Origin: Thermoflexales bacterium
Lineage (GTDB): Bacteria; Chloroflexota; Anaerolineae; Fen-1058
DNA length: 24,668 bases
Direction: 5' to 3'
NCBI GenBank assembly: GCA_016931085.1
Contig: JAFGFO010000334.1
Span: forward strand, 1 to 24,668
This document shows, piece after piece, positions 9,001 through 17,328 of this stretch (its first letter is position 1; each line of letters opens with the position of its first letter). Under the pieces are notes generated by a model, which was given only the letters and a program-made list of their open reading frames with translations, had not been told where the DNA came from and made no database searches. Made by a program: the position numbers and the translations under genes.

Positions 9001-9420
9001 CTCAAGGGGATCTTTACAGGCACCACCTGGAGTGGGGGTGGTTCCTTTAGCGCTGATTTTGGAAACAATCGGGTTCAGGGTGGCGACCAGTTGGTGTTGG
9101 AGCATCCCGCCGGGGTAATGACGTTTAGCGTGCCTGTCCTGACGGTCCATCACGACTATGGCCGGCAGGTCATGGAAGGCCTGGCGCCCCCCTTCAGCAC
9201 GCTCGAGGTGACCTTTTGGGGAGGGCCCATCCAGCCCATTGTCCGTCACGTCCAGGCCGACGTGGGTGGCCACTACGGGGTGGATACCAGCGATTTGCGC
9301 CTGCGCGTAGGGCAGTGGGGCAAGGTCTTGCTCACAGACGAGCGGACGAACACTATTCAACTACATTTCACGATCGTGGGCTATCCGGTCTACTTGCCGC
9401 TGGTGGTACGCAGCGGGTGA
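6091..9420 (+). CDS. Large secreted protein of about six bipartite beta-rich repeats, YLPLV tail
   Basis: ATG 6091 is preceded by GGGGAGG about 9 bases upstream and AAGGAG 2 bases upstream. The 1109-residue product starts with a signal peptide (about 1-33, cleavage near ARA). The rest is about six copies of a 155-200-residue two-part repeat. The second half of each repeat carries a G.APPG..L.V.V motif (near residues 178, 343, 519, 718, 872 and 1029). The first half carries a V.G......ITL pattern (near 89, 259, 435, 616, 796 and 949) and ends in MTVP-like strands. Both halves look like small beta sandwiches of the carboxypeptidase-regulatory/Ig type. The protein ends PVYLPLVVRSG. No catalytic motif was seen; an adhesive or structural surface role is inferred. 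Copies are diverged and show no near-identical DNA repeats. Confidence 0.75.
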   Translation: MRTSTLLHMVGALAGATLLGLILCLCVPPTARAAPAEGDQGLAPAPRDVSPAGPPADPRWLNIVQASLDTAAKQAALPTLHLHLTDGRVAGRVAMATGVTISLTRDGVRLAYDSVTPLPDDPGYFYSADLGWAWAAGGGGGSGLLAGDVVWVAQAGLVASMTVPALSGLAEAETDSVYGTAPAGQPLTVYVLPFEAPDLSFSHTVTASLAGDYQLDWSPSLDLRPRDGGYVAYTQAPGRHAYVRFCVPFLRVWIHGALIEGMAAPNSSLTLTVTDPSGSVQDGWYVWYSSSDGSFRASWWRYEEMDTGLHPGARVVVSAAGQVFSMTVPTITTSVDLVLGQVRGQAPAGRPVEVIRYTGPLQSDDDDPWENTPAGRVVVTATSGGQFTASLALARADYGAVMATLPDGYQAYTRFAVPYVWIRLGEASSSSRDWIRGQVNEMAVPITLAVQGPSGYLKDLWHFTTAGNGCFSPYGYDYFQHYVILEGGDIVTLATPSGVQVALSLPVLTAQAEAAADSVSGRAPPGAVLKVSVSVYPGPFASLHGLEALGGGYPYGHTLLVTATAQGEYLADFSGWLDFTAHTWGEVELATPDGHTVVRTFQAPLPNVPYVQSAQVGGNVLEVGGYGDCSRASARLLDSHGYIKAEVGPSYVGHSKRLLLQDREGRPVSILPGDAIEIECCPYSSRVMSMPRSLTGATLTMPVPELSVSLDPVANALSGQAPPGGVLWLLINDDSRICPLTTTVSAQGSWSLDLAGWHTLAAGDRVQVTYYLSETIRFYAIDALPRLQVSLYKTQVGGVLPPLTPYTIGLASLPFTKTQVSDYASESGVLYGVLPAMPMPGDTLVVTTPVQTFRLPLPFLSAMVDLPGAQVYGQAPPGARLQVRVWNWEKYDCSKIITATATGLYTTSFSSLPASGVNGTLTYVSDQDHLVNLDFATPHWMIVLDSHYVNGSAGVGGIPITLSLQARDGTLKGIFTGTTWSGGGSFSADFGNNRVQGGDQLVLEHPAGVMTFSVPVLTVHHDYGRQVMEGLAPPFSTLEVTFWGGPIQPIVRHVQADVGGHYGVDTSDLRLRVGQWGKVLLTDERTNTIQLHFTIVGYPVYLPLVVRSG

Positions 9421-9430
9421 GTGGATGAGG

Positions 9431-9458
9431 TTTACCTTTACACAAATTGAGCTATAAT
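9431..9458 (+). promoter_or_regulatory. Predicted promoter giving a leaderless mRNA for the giant membrane protein
   Basis: TTTACC (9431-9436, 4 of 6) and TATAAT (9453-9458, perfect) are 16 bp apart. The ATG at 9467 begins 9 bases after the -10 box, so transcription should start at or within 2-3 bases of the start codon. There is no Shine-Dalgarno sequence upstream. Confidence 0.55.
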
Positions 9459-9466
9459 CAAGCTGT

Positions 9467-12400
9467 ATGCGCTGTCCAAGTTGTGACCAAGCGAATTTTA
9501 CCCTAGGCGAGCCGTGCCCCGCGTGCGGCTTCACGGGTGAGCCGGCCCTGGTCGAGGAGCTGGCTCGCATCGACTGGCTGCTGGACGAAATCGCTGCCTG
9601 GCAACTGCCCGACAAGGCTGCCCAGGCCGCCATTCGCGGCCAGTACCAGGCCCGCCAGCGCGAGCTAGAGATCAGGCTGGGCCTGCGCCTGCCGCCCTTT
9701 AGCCCGGCGGAGGCCGAAAAGGCTTGGCCCGAGCTTTTTCAACGCGAAACGCTGCGCCGCGAGCTGGCCCGCTGGCAAAAGACCGACCTGCTGCAGCCGG
9801 CTGTGGCTCAAAAGTTGATCGCCCAGGTTGAGGAGCAGATCGCCGATTTGCTCGAGCAGCTCGAGGGCCACGAGCGCCCCGCCTATCCCCAGATCGACGC
9901 CGAACGGCTGGCGGTGGTCAATTTTTTGTTCGAAGCGCTCGACTATCTGAGCCAGAACGACGGCTTTGTCACACCCGAGGCCGAAGAGCGAGTGTGCCGC
10001 CCGCTTCAGGCTCAGCGCGAGGCGCTCGAGATCGAGCTGGGCCTGCGCCCAGAACTGGCGGCTGAGGTACAGCCGGCGGTTGAGGTACAGCCGGTGGCGG
10101 AGCCTCAGCCTGAGCCTGCAGCGCCTTCCCTTCCGCCTTCTCTCACGCCTCCCCTCCCGGCCGTCCCACGCGTGCCTCTGCGCGATCGCCTGCAGCGCAC
10201 GCTGTTTTCCGAGCGCACGCTGCAAGCACTGCTTATCCTGGGCCCCTTTTTGATGTTTGCGGCCGCGCTGTCCTTCGTCGCTGGAGGGTGGAAAGATTAC
10301 TCGGCGCTGTGGCGAGTGACTTTTCTTGTTCTCTTTACCATTGTATTCTTTGGGCTGGGCTGGTATTTTCGCATCAAGATGCGGCTCTATCGCACTGGCA
10401 TCGCCTGGAGCGCGATCGCCGCGCTGTTTATACCCATCGATTTCTACACGGTTTACGTCAATTTTGATATTCCACCCGACTATGAGCCATCCTTCTGGCT
10501 GTTGACCTCCTTGTGCTGCCTGGTGGCCTATATCGTCGTCACGCTGATCATCCGCAGCCAAATTTTTGGCTACCTGGTGGGCACGGCCGCCGGCAGCACG
10601 GCCCTGGCGCTGGCCGAGGTTGGCCACCAAGTTCTTGGCCTCTCGCTCGACTGGCGCGTGGCGGCCTTGTCGTTGTTGGCAGCGGGTTTCGTTGTCCTGG
10701 CTACCCGCTTGAAGCCGCTCTTTGCCGATCCCCTGCGCCGCATGGCGCTGCTGGCGGCCGGCATCTTGATGCCGCTGAGCTTTGGCTGGCGCACCATCGA
10801 CCGCCATGTGTTTGACACGCTCCACTATGCGATGACGGTTACCTGGTGGGTAGGGGGCTTTATTCTTGGCTGGGGAGCGGTCTACCACCGCAGCCGCAGC
10901 CTGGGGCTGCTGGCGGCCCTCTCGCTGCCTGTCGCGACCTATATGGCCCAGGCGGCCTGGTTCGACCGGGCCGGGATCAACCCGGCCTGGCACGCCTTGG
11001 GTTGGGCCGGCCTGGTGTGGCTCTATTTCTTTGCCGGGCACGCCTGGCTGGCTCGCAAGGACGACCCGGTACTCCACGCTCACGGGCGCACGGCAACGGT
11101 CGGGGGTGTGGTGCTGCTCGTCGCCGCCGCGCTCTGGTCGCTCACCGACCTGGACAGCGGCGCGGCGGCCGCCAGCAGCCACGCCGTGCTGGCCGGCGCG
11201 GTCGTGCTGGCGGCCCTGCTCTGGCAGCGGCCCGGCTATCTCTACGGTGCTTCGCTGCTCTCGTTTTCGGCGGCCACGTTTGCCATGACGGAGCTGGGGC
11301 TTGAGATGTCTCAACTGTCGCTGGGCTGGGCCACGCTGGCCATCGCGCACGTCATCGTGGCCATCAACGTGGGCAACCGTCCCACCCAGGTGGCCTTCGC
11401 CAAGCCCTTGGTTGTGGCTGCCTACACGATTGCCGCCCTGGCCATCCTGCCGCCGCTTTTCCCTTACGACGGTGATGGCCTGATCTACGCACTGGGCAAT
11501 TGGCTGGGCCTGTCGGCCTGGGGGGCCTGGCTGGCGCACCGCGGGCAAGCGGGTTTCCCTGGCCTACCCGCCAGGGCAGGCAGGTCGCAGGTTTCAGGTT
11601 CACCTGCACTGCGCGCAGGCGCAAGTGTCAGGTCTAAGCTTGCACGCCAAGTGCCCGTATTCCACTGGTTTACCGCTCTGCCCCTGCCGCTCTGGCTGTG
11701 GGTGCTGTTTATCGATCACGGGTGGGTGGGGTCCAGTTTCCCCCAAATCCTGGCGGCCCTGGCCTGGGCCATGCTGGCGCTCAGTTACGCCCTGGCTCGC
11801 CTGGAGCGAGCCTATCGCTGGCCGTGGTACCTGGCCGGCCTGGCCGTCAGCGTGGCCGCTCCCGTGGCGGCCCAGGTGGCTGCCCTGCGCGTCGTGACCC
11901 TGCCGGCCTGCCTGCTGAGCGCCGGCCTGCTTTACCTGGCCGATGCGCTGGCCAACCGGCAGTCGTGGGAGCTGGCGCCGGGCGGGCTGGTCACCGGCTG
12001 GGGCTTGGGGCTTTTGCTCCACCGGCAGGGTGTTGGCTTCGACGGCGTGAGCCTGGCCCTGGCGCTGCTGGTCGCTGTGTATATCCTGGCCGGCTTGTGG
12101 ACCGAGCGGCGGCGCTCGCCTGTTTTCACCGTGCGCTTCCTGGCACCGCTCTACCTGGCCGCTCACCTGCTTAGCCTGGCAGTGCTGCAGCGCGTGTACA
12201 TCCGCCCGCTTTACGATCTCGTCCGCGAAATTCCCTGGACGGACGGGATGCGCATGTGGGGGGCAGCCAACCAACTGGTGTTGGGCCTTGTGTACGGACT
12301 GTACGCCTGGGGCAGGTACAAGGAGCGCTGGGGGCACGTGGCCGCCTGGCTGGTGGCGGGCGGGGTGGGCTTTGTCGCCATCGCTTACAGCCAGGGGCGC

Positions 12401-15400
12401 GGTTCCTCGGCGGCCAAGCTGGCGCTGGCCGTGGTCGCCTTCGTCCTGGCCGAGCGCGCGCTGCATTGGCTGCGCGGCTCTCGCCCTCGCTCGGCCTGGT
12501 GGATATCCCTCGTCGAAGCCAGGGGAGCTAGCCGCCGCCAACTGGCTTACGTTCGCCTGGCCTGGCGCTTGTACCGGCGCCCCCTGCTGGTGACCGGCTG
12601 GATTGCCTCGGCCGGCGTCATCGGCCTGGCGCTGGTGCGCAACCTGGTGTTGTTGGGTGGGGGGCGCATCCAGCAGACCTGGGCTGTGATCGGGCTGCTG
12701 CTGATCACCGGCCTGTACGCGCTTTCGGCCCGCTTGTTCTGGCGGGCGCGCTTTATGGCGTTGGCGGCTGTGCTCGTCTTTGCGCCGTGGACGATCCTGA
12801 CCAACCTGGGCTTTTTCGCCTTCGACAAGCCGAGCACGCCGGGCTTTGCCATCAGTTGGGCTGTCCTGGCCTGGCTGCTCTTCCTGGCCGGCCTGGGACT
12901 GCCGCACGTGCGTTTGCCGTTCCATCTGGCTTCATCTCCACCCCGCGATATGCAGCCTTATGCCCGGCCGCTCAGATGGGTGGCCTACGTCTTGCTGCCT
13001 TTCGCTCTCTTGTGGGGCGTGGCCGATGCAGCCACCAGCCGCGTCTCCTTTGGGCTGGCAATCGCTTTTTACACCCTGGCGGCAGTGTTGGACTATCGCC
13101 GCTTGAAGCGCTCCGGCGGCGCGGATTGGCTGCCAGGCAGGACGCGCTTTCTGTATCCCGCCTTGGGCCTACTCCCCATCTGGTGTGTGTACCTGCTGCG
13201 CGGACTGCTGCCGGCGGCCCGCCACGAGCACTATGGCCTGCTGCTGCTGGCCTTTGGGCCTCTAGGAATAGCCGCCGGGCAGGGCCTGGAGCGCTGGATC
13301 CGCACCCAATTCGCGGCCTCCTCCCAGGCCGAGCCGAGCAAAATCGCCGCCGCCTACGGCCTGCCGGCCTACCTCACCGGCTACGTATCCCTCATCGTGG
13401 GCACGCTGCTGGTGGCGCACGAGCCGGCGCTGCTGGCGCTGGTCTTGCTCTACAACGTGCTGCTGCTGCTGCTTTCAGCCCGCCTCTTCAGGCATCCCTT
13501 GTGGGTCTACCCGGCGGCGGCCTTGACGCCGGTTTCGCTCTTGATCGCCCTGGCTGAGGCAGATGTGGCGGCCAATCGCCACGGCTGGTACTTGATCGGC
13601 CTGGCGGCCGTCTTTATGGCGCTGGCCTGGGCGCTGCGGCGCGCCCGGCTGCCGGCGTATGCCACGGCGGCCCTGACGGCCGGCTTTGCCTTGATTGCCC
13701 TGGGCTTGCCTCCCTCCAGCCGCGATCGCGACGGGGCGCTGTGGGGCTACGGCGGCGCGGCGCTGCTGTATGCGCTGACGGCCGCCTGGCTGCGCCAGCC
13801 GCTGCTGCTGACGCCAGCCTGTGCGCTGTTCATCGTCCCGTATGCCATCGGCTTGCAAAAACTGCACGTGGCGGCGGCTTATCACGGCCTGGCCCTGTTC
13901 CCTGCCGCGCTGGTGGCCCTGGCCGCCGGCTTCGGGCTGGATCGCCGCCTGGGCGATTGGCGCGATTTCCCCTGGGGAGACCCGCTGCGCTGGGGGCCGG
14001 CACTGGCCGAGCGGCTGCTGGGCTGGTGGGCGCTGCCGCTTTACGGCCTGGGCTTTGGCCTGGCGGCCGCCAGTCCGTTCTTCACGGACTCCCAGTCTGG
14101 GCTGACGGCCCTGAACTGGCTGCTGGCCGCACCGCTGTTCGCTTGGGCTATCTATCGCTTCCGGCTGCGGGGCTGGCTGCTGCTCACAACGCTGGCCGCT
14201 CACCTGGCCGGGCTGTATTTCCTCATAGAGCTGGGCTGGTGGCGTTACCCCTCTTATGCCTGGCTCAGATTCTTGCCTTTCACGCTGGTCACGGCGATCC
14301 TGGCCGCTTTTATCGAGCATCGCCGGCACGAAGGTTCGCCGTTGGACCCCAAGCATATATTTGACGGCTGGTCGCGCCCGCTTTACCTCATGGCCGCCGC
14401 TGACATCGTCGCCGCCCAGGCGGGTAGCTTGACGCGGACGGAGGCCGGGGCGATCGTCACGCTGGTTCACACGCTGTTGATCGCCGGCCTGGCCTCGTTC
14501 TGGCAGACTGCCTGGCTGCCGTACGTCAGCACCGGCCTGGGCGTCGTGGCCCTGCTGCAGTGGTTGTCGACCATGGACGGTCCTATCGAGGGCTTGCCAA
14601 TGACCCTGGCGCTGCTGGCACTGGTCTACGGCCTGGCCGGCTATGCTATAGAGTTTTACCTTTCACGCAATACGCAATACGCAATACGCAATATACCAAT
14701 CCCCGAAGCGCAGCGGAGTGGGACGCAATACGCATCACGTTTTATGCTTTGGAGGCTTCCTCTCCAGCGCTCCGGCGTCTGGCTCTCCTTTGCCGTCCTG
14801 GCGCTGACGGCCTGGCTGGGCGTGGATTTGGCGGCCTGGAGCGTCCGAGCGCTGTTTGGCTTCTCCTTCCGCCAGATCGTGGAGATGCCCGTTGCCCAGA
14901 TGTGGGTGAGCGTGCTGGCGCAGTTGGGGCTGCTGTACGTGGGCGCGGCCTTTACCCACCGCCGCCTGAGGCTGGGTTACGTGGCAGTCGGGATGCTGCT
15001 GGCGGCCTGGGCACTGCACGCCTTTTACGTCCAGCAATGGGACGGCGCGGCGCGGGTGCAGTGGTACGCCTTGCCGGCCGGCGTCTATCTGTTGGGCATC
15101 GCTTACCTGGAGTGGGAACGCGGCCACAGGGGGCTGTCGCGCTGGTTGGACTATGCGGCGCTGCTGCTGATGATGGGCTCGCTTTTTTGGCAGACGCTGC
15201 TGTTCGGCTGGCACTACGCCTTGCTGTTGGGCGGCGAGGGCTTTGCGGCGATGTGGTGGGGCAGCTTTCGCCGCGTGCGGCGCGTCTTTTACGCCGGCAT
15301 GTTGGGCGTGATGCTGGCGGTGGTGGCGCAGTTGCTCAACTCGCTGCAATCTATCAATCAGTGGATCGTCTTTGGCGTGATCGGCCTGATCGTGGTCTTT

Positions 15401-15472
15401 GTCGCCGCGCTGATCGAGCGCCGCCTGGAGGCGATCAAGGCCTGGCTGGAAGTGCTCGAGACGTGGGAGTGA
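9467..15472 (+). CDS. Giant polytopic membrane protein with N-terminal zinc ribbon (SCO7613/DUF2157-like)
   Basis: The product has 2001 residues. It begins MRCPSC, and with CPAC at 17-20 this makes a four-cysteine zinc ribbon (C3, C6, C17, C20). A charged helical region runs to about 195, with two copies of an ELE/EIEL-GLR motif. A Pro/Glu linker (about 200-240) follows. From about residue 250 to nearly the end there is a long series of hydrophobic helices, probably more than 40, and the chain ends in a charged ERRLEAIKAWLEVLETWE tail. This matches the general plan of zinc-ribbon SCO7613/DUF2157-type membrane proteins, whose function is unknown. The start is fixed by the cysteines and by the promoter just upstream. 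Two segments (about 690-728 and 1733-1760) are encoded by inserted repeat DNA. It leads an apparent operon with PrsW. Confidence 0.75.
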   Translation: MRCPSCDQANFTLGEPCPACGFTGEPALVEELARIDWLLDEIAAWQLPDKAAQAAIRGQYQARQRELEIRLGLRLPPFSPAEAEKAWPELFQRETLRRELARWQKTDLLQPAVAQKLIAQVEEQIADLLEQLEGHERPAYPQIDAERLAVVNFLFEALDYLSQNDGFVTPEAEERVCRPLQAQREALEIELGLRPELAAEVQPAVEVQPVAEPQPEPAAPSLPPSLTPPLPAVPRVPLRDRLQRTLFSERTLQALLILGPFLMFAAALSFVAGGWKDYSALWRVTFLVLFTIVFFGLGWYFRIKMRLYRTGIAWSAIAALFIPIDFYTVYVNFDIPPDYEPSFWLLTSLCCLVAYIVVTLIIRSQIFGYLVGTAAGSTALALAEVGHQVLGLSLDWRVAALSLLAAGFVVLATRLKPLFADPLRRMALLAAGILMPLSFGWRTIDRHVFDTLHYAMTVTWWVGGFILGWGAVYHRSRSLGLLAALSLPVATYMAQAAWFDRAGINPAWHALGWAGLVWLYFFAGHAWLARKDDPVLHAHGRTATVGGVVLLVAAALWSLTDLDSGAAAASSHAVLAGAVVLAALLWQRPGYLYGASLLSFSAATFAMTELGLEMSQLSLGWATLAIAHVIVAINVGNRPTQVAFAKPLVVAAYTIAALAILPPLFPYDGDGLIYALGNWLGLSAWGAWLAHRGQAGFPGLPARAGRSQVSGSPALRAGASVRSKLARQVPVFHWFTALPLPLWLWVLFIDHGWVGSSFPQILAALAWAMLALSYALARLERAYRWPWYLAGLAVSVAAPVAAQVAALRVVTLPACLLSAGLLYLADALANRQSWELAPGGLVTGWGLGLLLHRQGVGFDGVSLALALLVAVYILAGLWTERRRSPVFTVRFLAPLYLAAHLLSLAVLQRVYIRPLYDLVREIPWTDGMRMWGAANQLVLGLVYGLYAWGRYKERWGHVAAWLVAGGVGFVAIAYSQGRGSSAAKLALAVVAFVLAERALHWLRGSRPRSAWWISLVEARGASRRQLAYVRLAWRLYRRPLLVTGWIASAGVIGLALVRNLVLLGGGRIQQTWAVIGLLLITGLYALSARLFWRARFMALAAVLVFAPWTILTNLGFFAFDKPSTPGFAISWAVLAWLLFLAGLGLPHVRLPFHLASSPPRDMQPYARPLRWVAYVLLPFALLWGVADAATSRVSFGLAIAFYTLAAVLDYRRLKRSGGADWLPGRTRFLYPALGLLPIWCVYLLRGLLPAARHEHYGLLLLAFGPLGIAAGQGLERWIRTQFAASSQAEPSKIAAAYGLPAYLTGYVSLIVGTLLVAHEPALLALVLLYNVLLLLLSARLFRHPLWVYPAAALTPVSLLIALAEADVAANRHGWYLIGLAAVFMALAWALRRARLPAYATAALTAGFALIALGLPPSSRDRDGALWGYGGAALLYALTAAWLRQPLLLTPACALFIVPYAIGLQKLHVAAAYHGLALFPAALVALAAGFGLDRRLGDWRDFPWGDPLRWGPALAERLLGWWALPLYGLGFGLAAASPFFTDSQSGLTALNWLLAAPLFAWAIYRFRLRGWLLLTTLAAHLAGLYFLIELGWWRYPSYAWLRFLPFTLVTAILAAFIEHRRHEGSPLDPKHIFDGWSRPLYLMAAADIVAAQAGSLTRTEAGAIVTLVHTLLIAGLASFWQTAWLPYVSTGLGVVALLQWLSTMDGPIEGLPMTLALLALVYGLAGYAIEFYLSRNTQYAIRNIPIPEAQRSGTQYASRFMLWRLPLQRSGVWLSFAVLALTAWLGVDLAAWSVRALFGFSFRQIVEMPVAQMWVSVLAQLGLLYVGAAFTHRRLRLGYVAVGMLLAAWALHAFYVQQWDGAARVQWYALPAGVYLLGIAYLEWERGHRGLSRWLDYAALLLMMGSLFWQTLLFGWHYALLLGGEGFAAMWWGSFRRVRRVFYAGMLGVMLAVVAQLLNSLQSINQWIVFGVIGLIVVFVAALIERRLEAIKAWLEVLETWE
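11575..11650 (+). repeat. Repeat-derived segment inside the giant membrane protein gene
   Basis: The segment carries CAGGT units (11581, 11595, 11629) and short inverted pieces (cgcgcaggcgcaagtgtca). It interrupts the hydrophobic pattern with a polar, Arg/Ser/Gly-rich loop (about residues 703-728). It reads through in frame with no stop codon. Such CAGGT-type units look like dispersed intergenic repeats rather than membrane-protein sequence; this is inference. Confidence 0.5.
14665..14747 (+). repeat. ACGCAAT tandem repeat and associated element inside the coding sequence
   Basis: Four perfect copies of the 7-mer ACGCAAT occupy 14665-14692 and read as NTQYAIRN. They are followed by a CCGAAGCGCAGCGGAGTGGG segment, another ACGCAATACGCATCACG, and ATCACGTTTTATGC (14734-14747). 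The last 14-mer recurs with one change at 20869-20882, upstream of the clostripain-like gene. The insert encodes a polar loop between transmembrane helices and keeps the frame. Confidence 0.7.
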
Positions 15473-15484
15473 GGGGGTGCCTCA

Positions 15485-16777
15485 ATGAATCTCCTGACAG
15501 GGCCAATGCCTGACTGGTTAAAAAGAGCCATCGGCATCGCCGGCTTGCTGCTGGCGCTGCCGGGGCTGCCGATCGCGGCCGGGTTTTGCTGCCTGGCGCC
15601 CATGGTGGTGATGGCCGGGGACGGCGATAGTCCTGGCCCATTCTTGTTTCTGCTGGTGTTTGTGGCGCTGACGGTTGGAGCCGGGGGGGCAACCTTTCTG
15701 CACGCCCTGCGCTCGCTGCAAGGCCGTCCCTCCAGCCCTCTGCGCCTGCCGGCGGCCTGGGCGATGGCAGGGCTGTTTATCTTTTTCGTCGTCACCGGCC
15801 TGGCCGTTGGGGGCGCCAATCTCGCGCCTGGCTTGTTCTTCCCGCCGCTCTTGTTGGTCGCTGCCGCGCTTCCGCCCCTGGCGGCTGTGGCGTGGTTCTT
15901 GGGGGGAGCGCAGGCAGAGGGCTTGACCTGGCGGCGCGGCCTGGTGGCGGCTGCCTCGGGGGCGACCGCCGGGGTAGGTATTGCCATCGTGTTGGAAATC
16001 CTGCTGCCCCTGCTCGTGCTGAGCCTGGTCGCCGGCCTGGCGGCTGTTGTGCGAGACAGCGCTCAGGCGCTGTTCGACGCGCTGGCTGGCCAGAAGGTGT
16101 CGGCGGCCATCACCAGCCCGGGCTTTATTTTCGCCTTTGTCCAGTTCGCCGTCATCGCGCCCCTGGCCGAAGAGCTGGCCAAGCCGCTGGCCACGCTGCC
16201 GCTGATCGGACGCCTTTCTCGCCGCGATGCTTTCCTGGTGGCCGCGACCGCCGGCGCCGGCTTTGCCGCGCTGGAAAACGTGCTGTACGCCGGCTTTGTG
16301 CCCTTCTGGGCCGGTATCCTCGTCGTGCGCGCCCTGGGCAGCGCGATTCACCCCCTGGGGGCCGGCCTGGTCGGCCTGGGCTGGCGCGATGTCTTGAACG
16401 GCGAGCCGGACGCCTGGCCCCGCTGGCTGCTCCGCTTTGGCGCGGCGGCCGGCATGCACGCGCTGTGGAATGGCGGCTCGCTGCTGGTCATAACCCTGGC
16501 CGGGGCACGCTTCTTTGGCGAGCTGCCGCCCGAGATCGACGTCTTGGGGCTGTCGGCAGCCGGCACGACGCTGGCGCTGCTGGTCGTGTTGGGACTGGCC
16601 GCGCTGTGGATGGGGCGAGCGGTCGCGCAGGGCGCTCGCCTGCCCGGCGAGCTGCCGGCCGAGCCGGTCGAGCTCGAGTTCGCGCTTTCGAACCGGACAG
16701 TGGCCATCTGGGGACTGGCTTGCCTGGCTGCCATCGTGCCAGCCGGCATCGCCGGCTTGCAGTTGCTGATGAAATGA
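15485..16777 (+). CDS. PrsW-like intramembrane metalloprotease
   Basis: The 430-residue multi-helix membrane protein carries the PrsW/CPBP-type motifs: EExxK at residues 229-233 (PLAEELAKPL), GFxxxEN at 259-265 (GFAALENVLYAG), His 289 in AIHPLGAG and His 325 in GMHALWNG. These Glu and His residues are the expected metal ligands within the membrane. In Bacillus, PrsW cuts the anti-sigma factor RsiW; a similar site-1-type cleavage of a membrane protein is inferred here, with substrate unknown. ATG 15485 lies 12 bases after the previous stop, and a GAGGGGG ribosome binding site overlaps that stop, so translation is probably coupled to the giant membrane protein. The stop overlaps the ATG of the next gene. 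No sigma/anti-sigma pair is visible in the window. Confidence 0.8.
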   Translation: MNLLTGPMPDWLKRAIGIAGLLLALPGLPIAAGFCCLAPMVVMAGDGDSPGPFLFLLVFVALTVGAGGATFLHALRSLQGRPSSPLRLPAAWAMAGLFIFFVVTGLAVGGANLAPGLFFPPLLLVAAALPPLAAVAWFLGGAQAEGLTWRRGLVAAASGATAGVGIAIVLEILLPLLVLSLVAGLAAVVRDSAQALFDALAGQKVSAAITSPGFIFAFVQFAVIAPLAEELAKPLATLPLIGRLSRRDAFLVAATAGAGFAALENVLYAGFVPFWAGILVVRALGSAIHPLGAGLVGLGWRDVLNGEPDAWPRWLLRFGAAAGMHALWNGGSLLVITLAGARFFGELPPEIDVLGLSAAGTTLALLVVLGLAALWMGRAVAQGARLPGELPAEPVELEFALSNRTVAIWGLACLAAIVPAGIAGLQLLMK

Positions 16778-17328
16778 AATCTATAAAATCTATCCTGGGT
16801 CACCCTAACCTGTGGATCGCGCTCGCCCTGATCGCGGCCAACCTGTACACCTGGGGCGTTGTCCTGCAGGCCCGGCAGCCGCCTTACGTCGTCGATCCGA
16901 TCCGCGACCCCGAGATCGAAACCCTGCTGGAATACATCTACTCCGGCAGCCACTCCGGCGAAAGCTGGGAGGTGACGCTGACCGAGCTGGAGGCCGAGCA
17001 GACCATCACATGGTACCTGGACCGCTACCCGCAGATACCCTTCAAATACCCCCGCGTCAGGATCACGCCCGACTATGTCAGCGGGGAGGGAGACGCTACC
17101 CTGGCCGGGCTGCGCGTGCACGTCGGCGGCAAGGCGCGCGTCACGCTGAAGGACGGCCTGCCGGTGGTGGACATCCTGGAGCTGAGCTTGCCCATCCCCG
17201 GCCCGCTGCGCCAAGCTATCGAAGACGAGATCCAGGCCCAACTGCGGCGAGCCGAGCTGCTGCCGGTGCGCTTCACCTCGGCCGAGTGGCGCGAGGGAGA
17301 GGTGCTCGTGCGCGGCTATGTGCGCTGA
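16774..17328 (+). CDS. Small membrane-anchored extracytoplasmic protein of unknown function
   Basis: The ATG at 16774 sits in ATGA, overlapping the PrsW stop by 4 bases, so the two are translationally coupled. The 184-residue product has one N-terminal hydrophobic segment (about 13-29, LWIALALIAANLYTWGV), with no clear cleavage site, followed by a soluble domain. The domain has a helix-rich start (TLTELEAEQTITWYLDRYP) and repeating strands (VRITPDYVSGEGDATL, LRVHVGGKARVTLKDGLPVV). An amphipathic helix follows a PIPGPLRQAIEDEI motif. The layout recalls lipid-binding or DUF2993-like envelope proteins, but I do not recognise the family with confidence. The same frame stays open far upstream through the PrsW gene, which could hide this gene from automated calling. 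Confidence 0.75.
   Translation: MKSIKSILGHPNLWIALALIAANLYTWGVVLQARQPPYVVDPIRDPEIETLLEYIYSGSHSGESWEVTLTELEAEQTITWYLDRYPQIPFKYPRVRITPDYVSGEGDATLAGLRVHVGGKARVTLKDGLPVVDILELSLPIPGPLRQAIEDEIQAQLRRAELLPVRFTSAEWREGEVLVRGYVR

Noticed and set aside
9665..11548. A 627-codon open frame on the minus strand, opposite the giant membrane protein
   Set aside because: The translation is a Gln/Arg/Gly-rich low-complexity chain with no domain signature, as expected opposite G+C-rich hydrophobic codons. The plus-strand frame is a clear membrane protein.
14665..14692. ACGCAAT repeats as a CRISPR-like array
   Set aside because: The unit is only 7 bp with no spacers, and it lies inside a coding sequence.
15892..16773. 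Upstream in-frame extension of the 184-residue anchored protein through the PrsW gene
   Set aside because: The extension is an Arg/Gly/Pro-rich shadow of PrsW. The ATG at 16774 begins a proper membrane segment and overlaps the PrsW stop as ATGA.
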